DNA from: Verrucosispora sioxanthis | Lineage (GTDB): Bacteria; Actinomycetota; Actinomycetes; Mycobacteriales; Micromonosporaceae | Direction of reading: 5' to 3' | Assembly: GCF_010560025.1 (NCBI RefSeq) | Contig: NZ_SAIY01000003.1 | Location: 310,001-374,000 of the forward strand | DNA: 64,000 nt | In this document: piece after piece, positions 63,046 through 64,000 of the stretch | Layout of the letters: each line of letters opens with the position of its first letter | Numbering within the stretch: the stretch's first letter is position 1 | Program-made: the position numbers and the translations under genes | Notes under the pieces: model-generated | What the model saw: only the letters and a program-made list of their open reading frames with translations | The model's database searches: none | What the model was told of the DNA's origin: nothing

Positions 63046-63926
63046 GCCCGACCGCGTCGGGCCGGGTCGCCGCCCGCCCGCGCCGCCACACCACCGATGT
63101 TCCTGGACACCGCACCGGTGCTGCTACCGCCGACGAGAGCGGCGAACTCCTCGGCGGAGGCCGCGGCCAGCCGCTGGTGCATCCGCCGGTAGACCTGGGT
63201 CGACCGCTCAGCCGGCCACTGCGCGTCCATGAACTCGCGGGGCAGCCTCGGGTCCGCGCGCAGCAACGCCAGCCAGTCGGCCACCAGCATCGTGCGTACG
63301 GTGAGCGCGCTCGCCGCCTGGGTCGCGGCGCCCGCGTCGCCCCACACCTCGATGAACGCCAGGTGCTCGCGCCGGATCGCCTCGATGTCCCACGCCGCGC
63401 GGACGCTGTCGGCGATCGGGAAGCCGGCCAGTTCCCGGGCGTGGAAGGCGATGACCGTCTGGGGAGGAAGGTCCTGGCACAGCGGCTCCAACGAACCGGC
63501 GAGATCGACCTCGCCGGGTGCCAGCCAGAGCCCGTCGCGCAGCGGCGCGAAACCCTCCCAGGTGAGGGTGGAACGCAACCGGTGGCGCAGGGTCCGCTGC
63601 CCCTCGGGGATCGTGAACGTGACGAGGGTCCAGCCGGTGCCCTGCGGATCGAACGGGCGCGGGCCACGGACGCGGGCGGTGGCCTCCCGCAGCACCGCCA
63701 CCCCGTGCTCGGTGAGCGAGAACTGGATCTCCCGACCGCTCTTGCTCCGGTCGAGCATGCCGGTCTGCACCAACCGGTCGAGGGTCGCCCGCGTCGCCGG
63801 TGCGGCGACGCCGGCTCCTTCGAGCACACCGATCAGGACGCTGGCGCGGATCGGGCCAGGGTCATCGTCGACGACGTGCTCGCCGAAGAACGCGAGCAGC
63901 AGCTGCTTCGGCTGACGACTGCGCAC
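63042..63926 (-). CDS. PaaX-family regulator
   Basis: 294 residues from GTG 63926, with GGGGGAGG upstream; the longer frame to 63995 is rejected. It has the PaaX layout: winged helix (APATRATLDRLVQTGML), middle domain (GTGWTLVTFTIPEG) and helical C-terminus (RTMLVADWLALLRADPRLP). It converges on the CoA-ligase gene. It may regulate the adjacent operon. Bases 63927-64000 hold only its upstream region. Confidence 0.85.
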   Translation of the reverse strand: MRSRQPKQLLLAFFGEHVVDDDPGPIRASVLIGVLEGAGVAAPATRATLDRLVQTGMLDRSKSGREIQFSLTEHGVAVLREATARVRGPRPFDPQGTGWTLVTFTIPEGQRTLRHRLRSTLTWEGFAPLRDGLWLAPGEVDLAGSLEPLCQDLPPQTVIAFHARELAGFPIADSVRAAWDIEAIRREHLAFIEVWGDAGAATQAASALTVRTMLVADWLALLRADPRLPREFMDAQWPAERSTQVYRRMHQRLAAASAEEFAALVGGSSTGAVSRNIGGVAARAGGDPARRGRA

Positions 63927-64000
63927 AGCCCTCCCCCTCGGGCGGATCCGCCCCTCGGCACCGTCACGGGGCGACGGTCTGCCCGCGCTTCGCACGCTGG

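Overview
The window is GC-rich chromosomal DNA from a filamentous-type actinomycete, most likely a member of the Micromonosporaceae (Micromonospora-like). This rests on the very high GC, frequent GTG starts, many 4-bp ATGA/GTGA gene overlaps, possible leaderless starts, and gene sets typical of soil actinomycetes (CBM2-GH5 cellulase, PaaX/IclR-controlled aromatic catabolism, an ECF sigma factor beside a DGPF-motif protein). The genus is inferred from general resemblance, not from a database search.

Layout. 1-5.1 kb: half of a two-gene ABC exporter pair and small proteins. 5.1-10.1 kb: a secreted cellulase behind a CebR-like operator, then zwf and pgi divergently transcribed. 10.2-15.3 kb: MOSC protein, ECF sigma factor with its YCII/DGPF partner, BON and STAS proteins, a royal-jelly/yellow-like protein. 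15.3-20.6 kb: fatty-acid desaturase with its ferredoxin reductase, a divergent PucR regulator, and a Na+/H+ antiporter. 20.6-30.0 kb: a protocatechuate (beta-ketoadipate) operon pcaIJHGBDC plus an IclR regulator, divergent from an aldehyde dehydrogenase and pobA. 30.0-35.1 kb: methyltransferase, PepSY membrane protein, a secreted beta-helix protein behind a LacI-type operator, an acetyltransferase. 35.2-42.2 kb: an acyl-CoA oxidation cluster (degenerate acyl-CoA ligase, MaoC, two acyl-CoA dehydrogenases) and a divergent TetR-aldehyde dehydrogenase-alcohol dehydrogenase group; one exact 19-bp operator sits in front of both arms. 42.3-44.6 kb: an HTH/TPR-like regulator followed by four tiny overlapping genes. 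44.8-50.2 kb: a lower-GC island with an OLD-family nuclease, a TIGR04141/DUF6119-type protein, an 894-bp IS5-family (IS427-group) insertion sequence with 3-bp target duplication, an integrase remnant and a 3' fragment of tRNA-Tyr. 50.5-56.2 kb: MFS transporter, vanA, a small unknown gene, vanB, an IclR regulator and a PaaX regulator. 56.4-64 kb: a frameshifted DUF6351 secreted protein, MarR, an SDR-amidohydrolase-MaoC-CoA ligase operon and a second PaaX regulator.

How the parts work together. The aromatic genes form a funnel: aldehyde dehydrogenase and PobA convert a 4-hydroxybenzaldehyde-type compound to protocatechuate, VanAB converts vanillate to protocatechuate, and PcaHG, B, C, D, IJ carry it to beta-ketoadipyl-CoA. 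The final thiolase pcaF is not in the window. The two CoA-ligase/MaoC modules suggest further acid or alcohol substrates that cannot be named from sequence alone.

Three genes (pcaB, the alcohol dehydrogenase at 41.2 kb, the DUF6351 gene at 56.4 kb) carry single-base indels, four in all, while the rest of each reading frame is well preserved. Recent mutation and sequencing error both remain possible.
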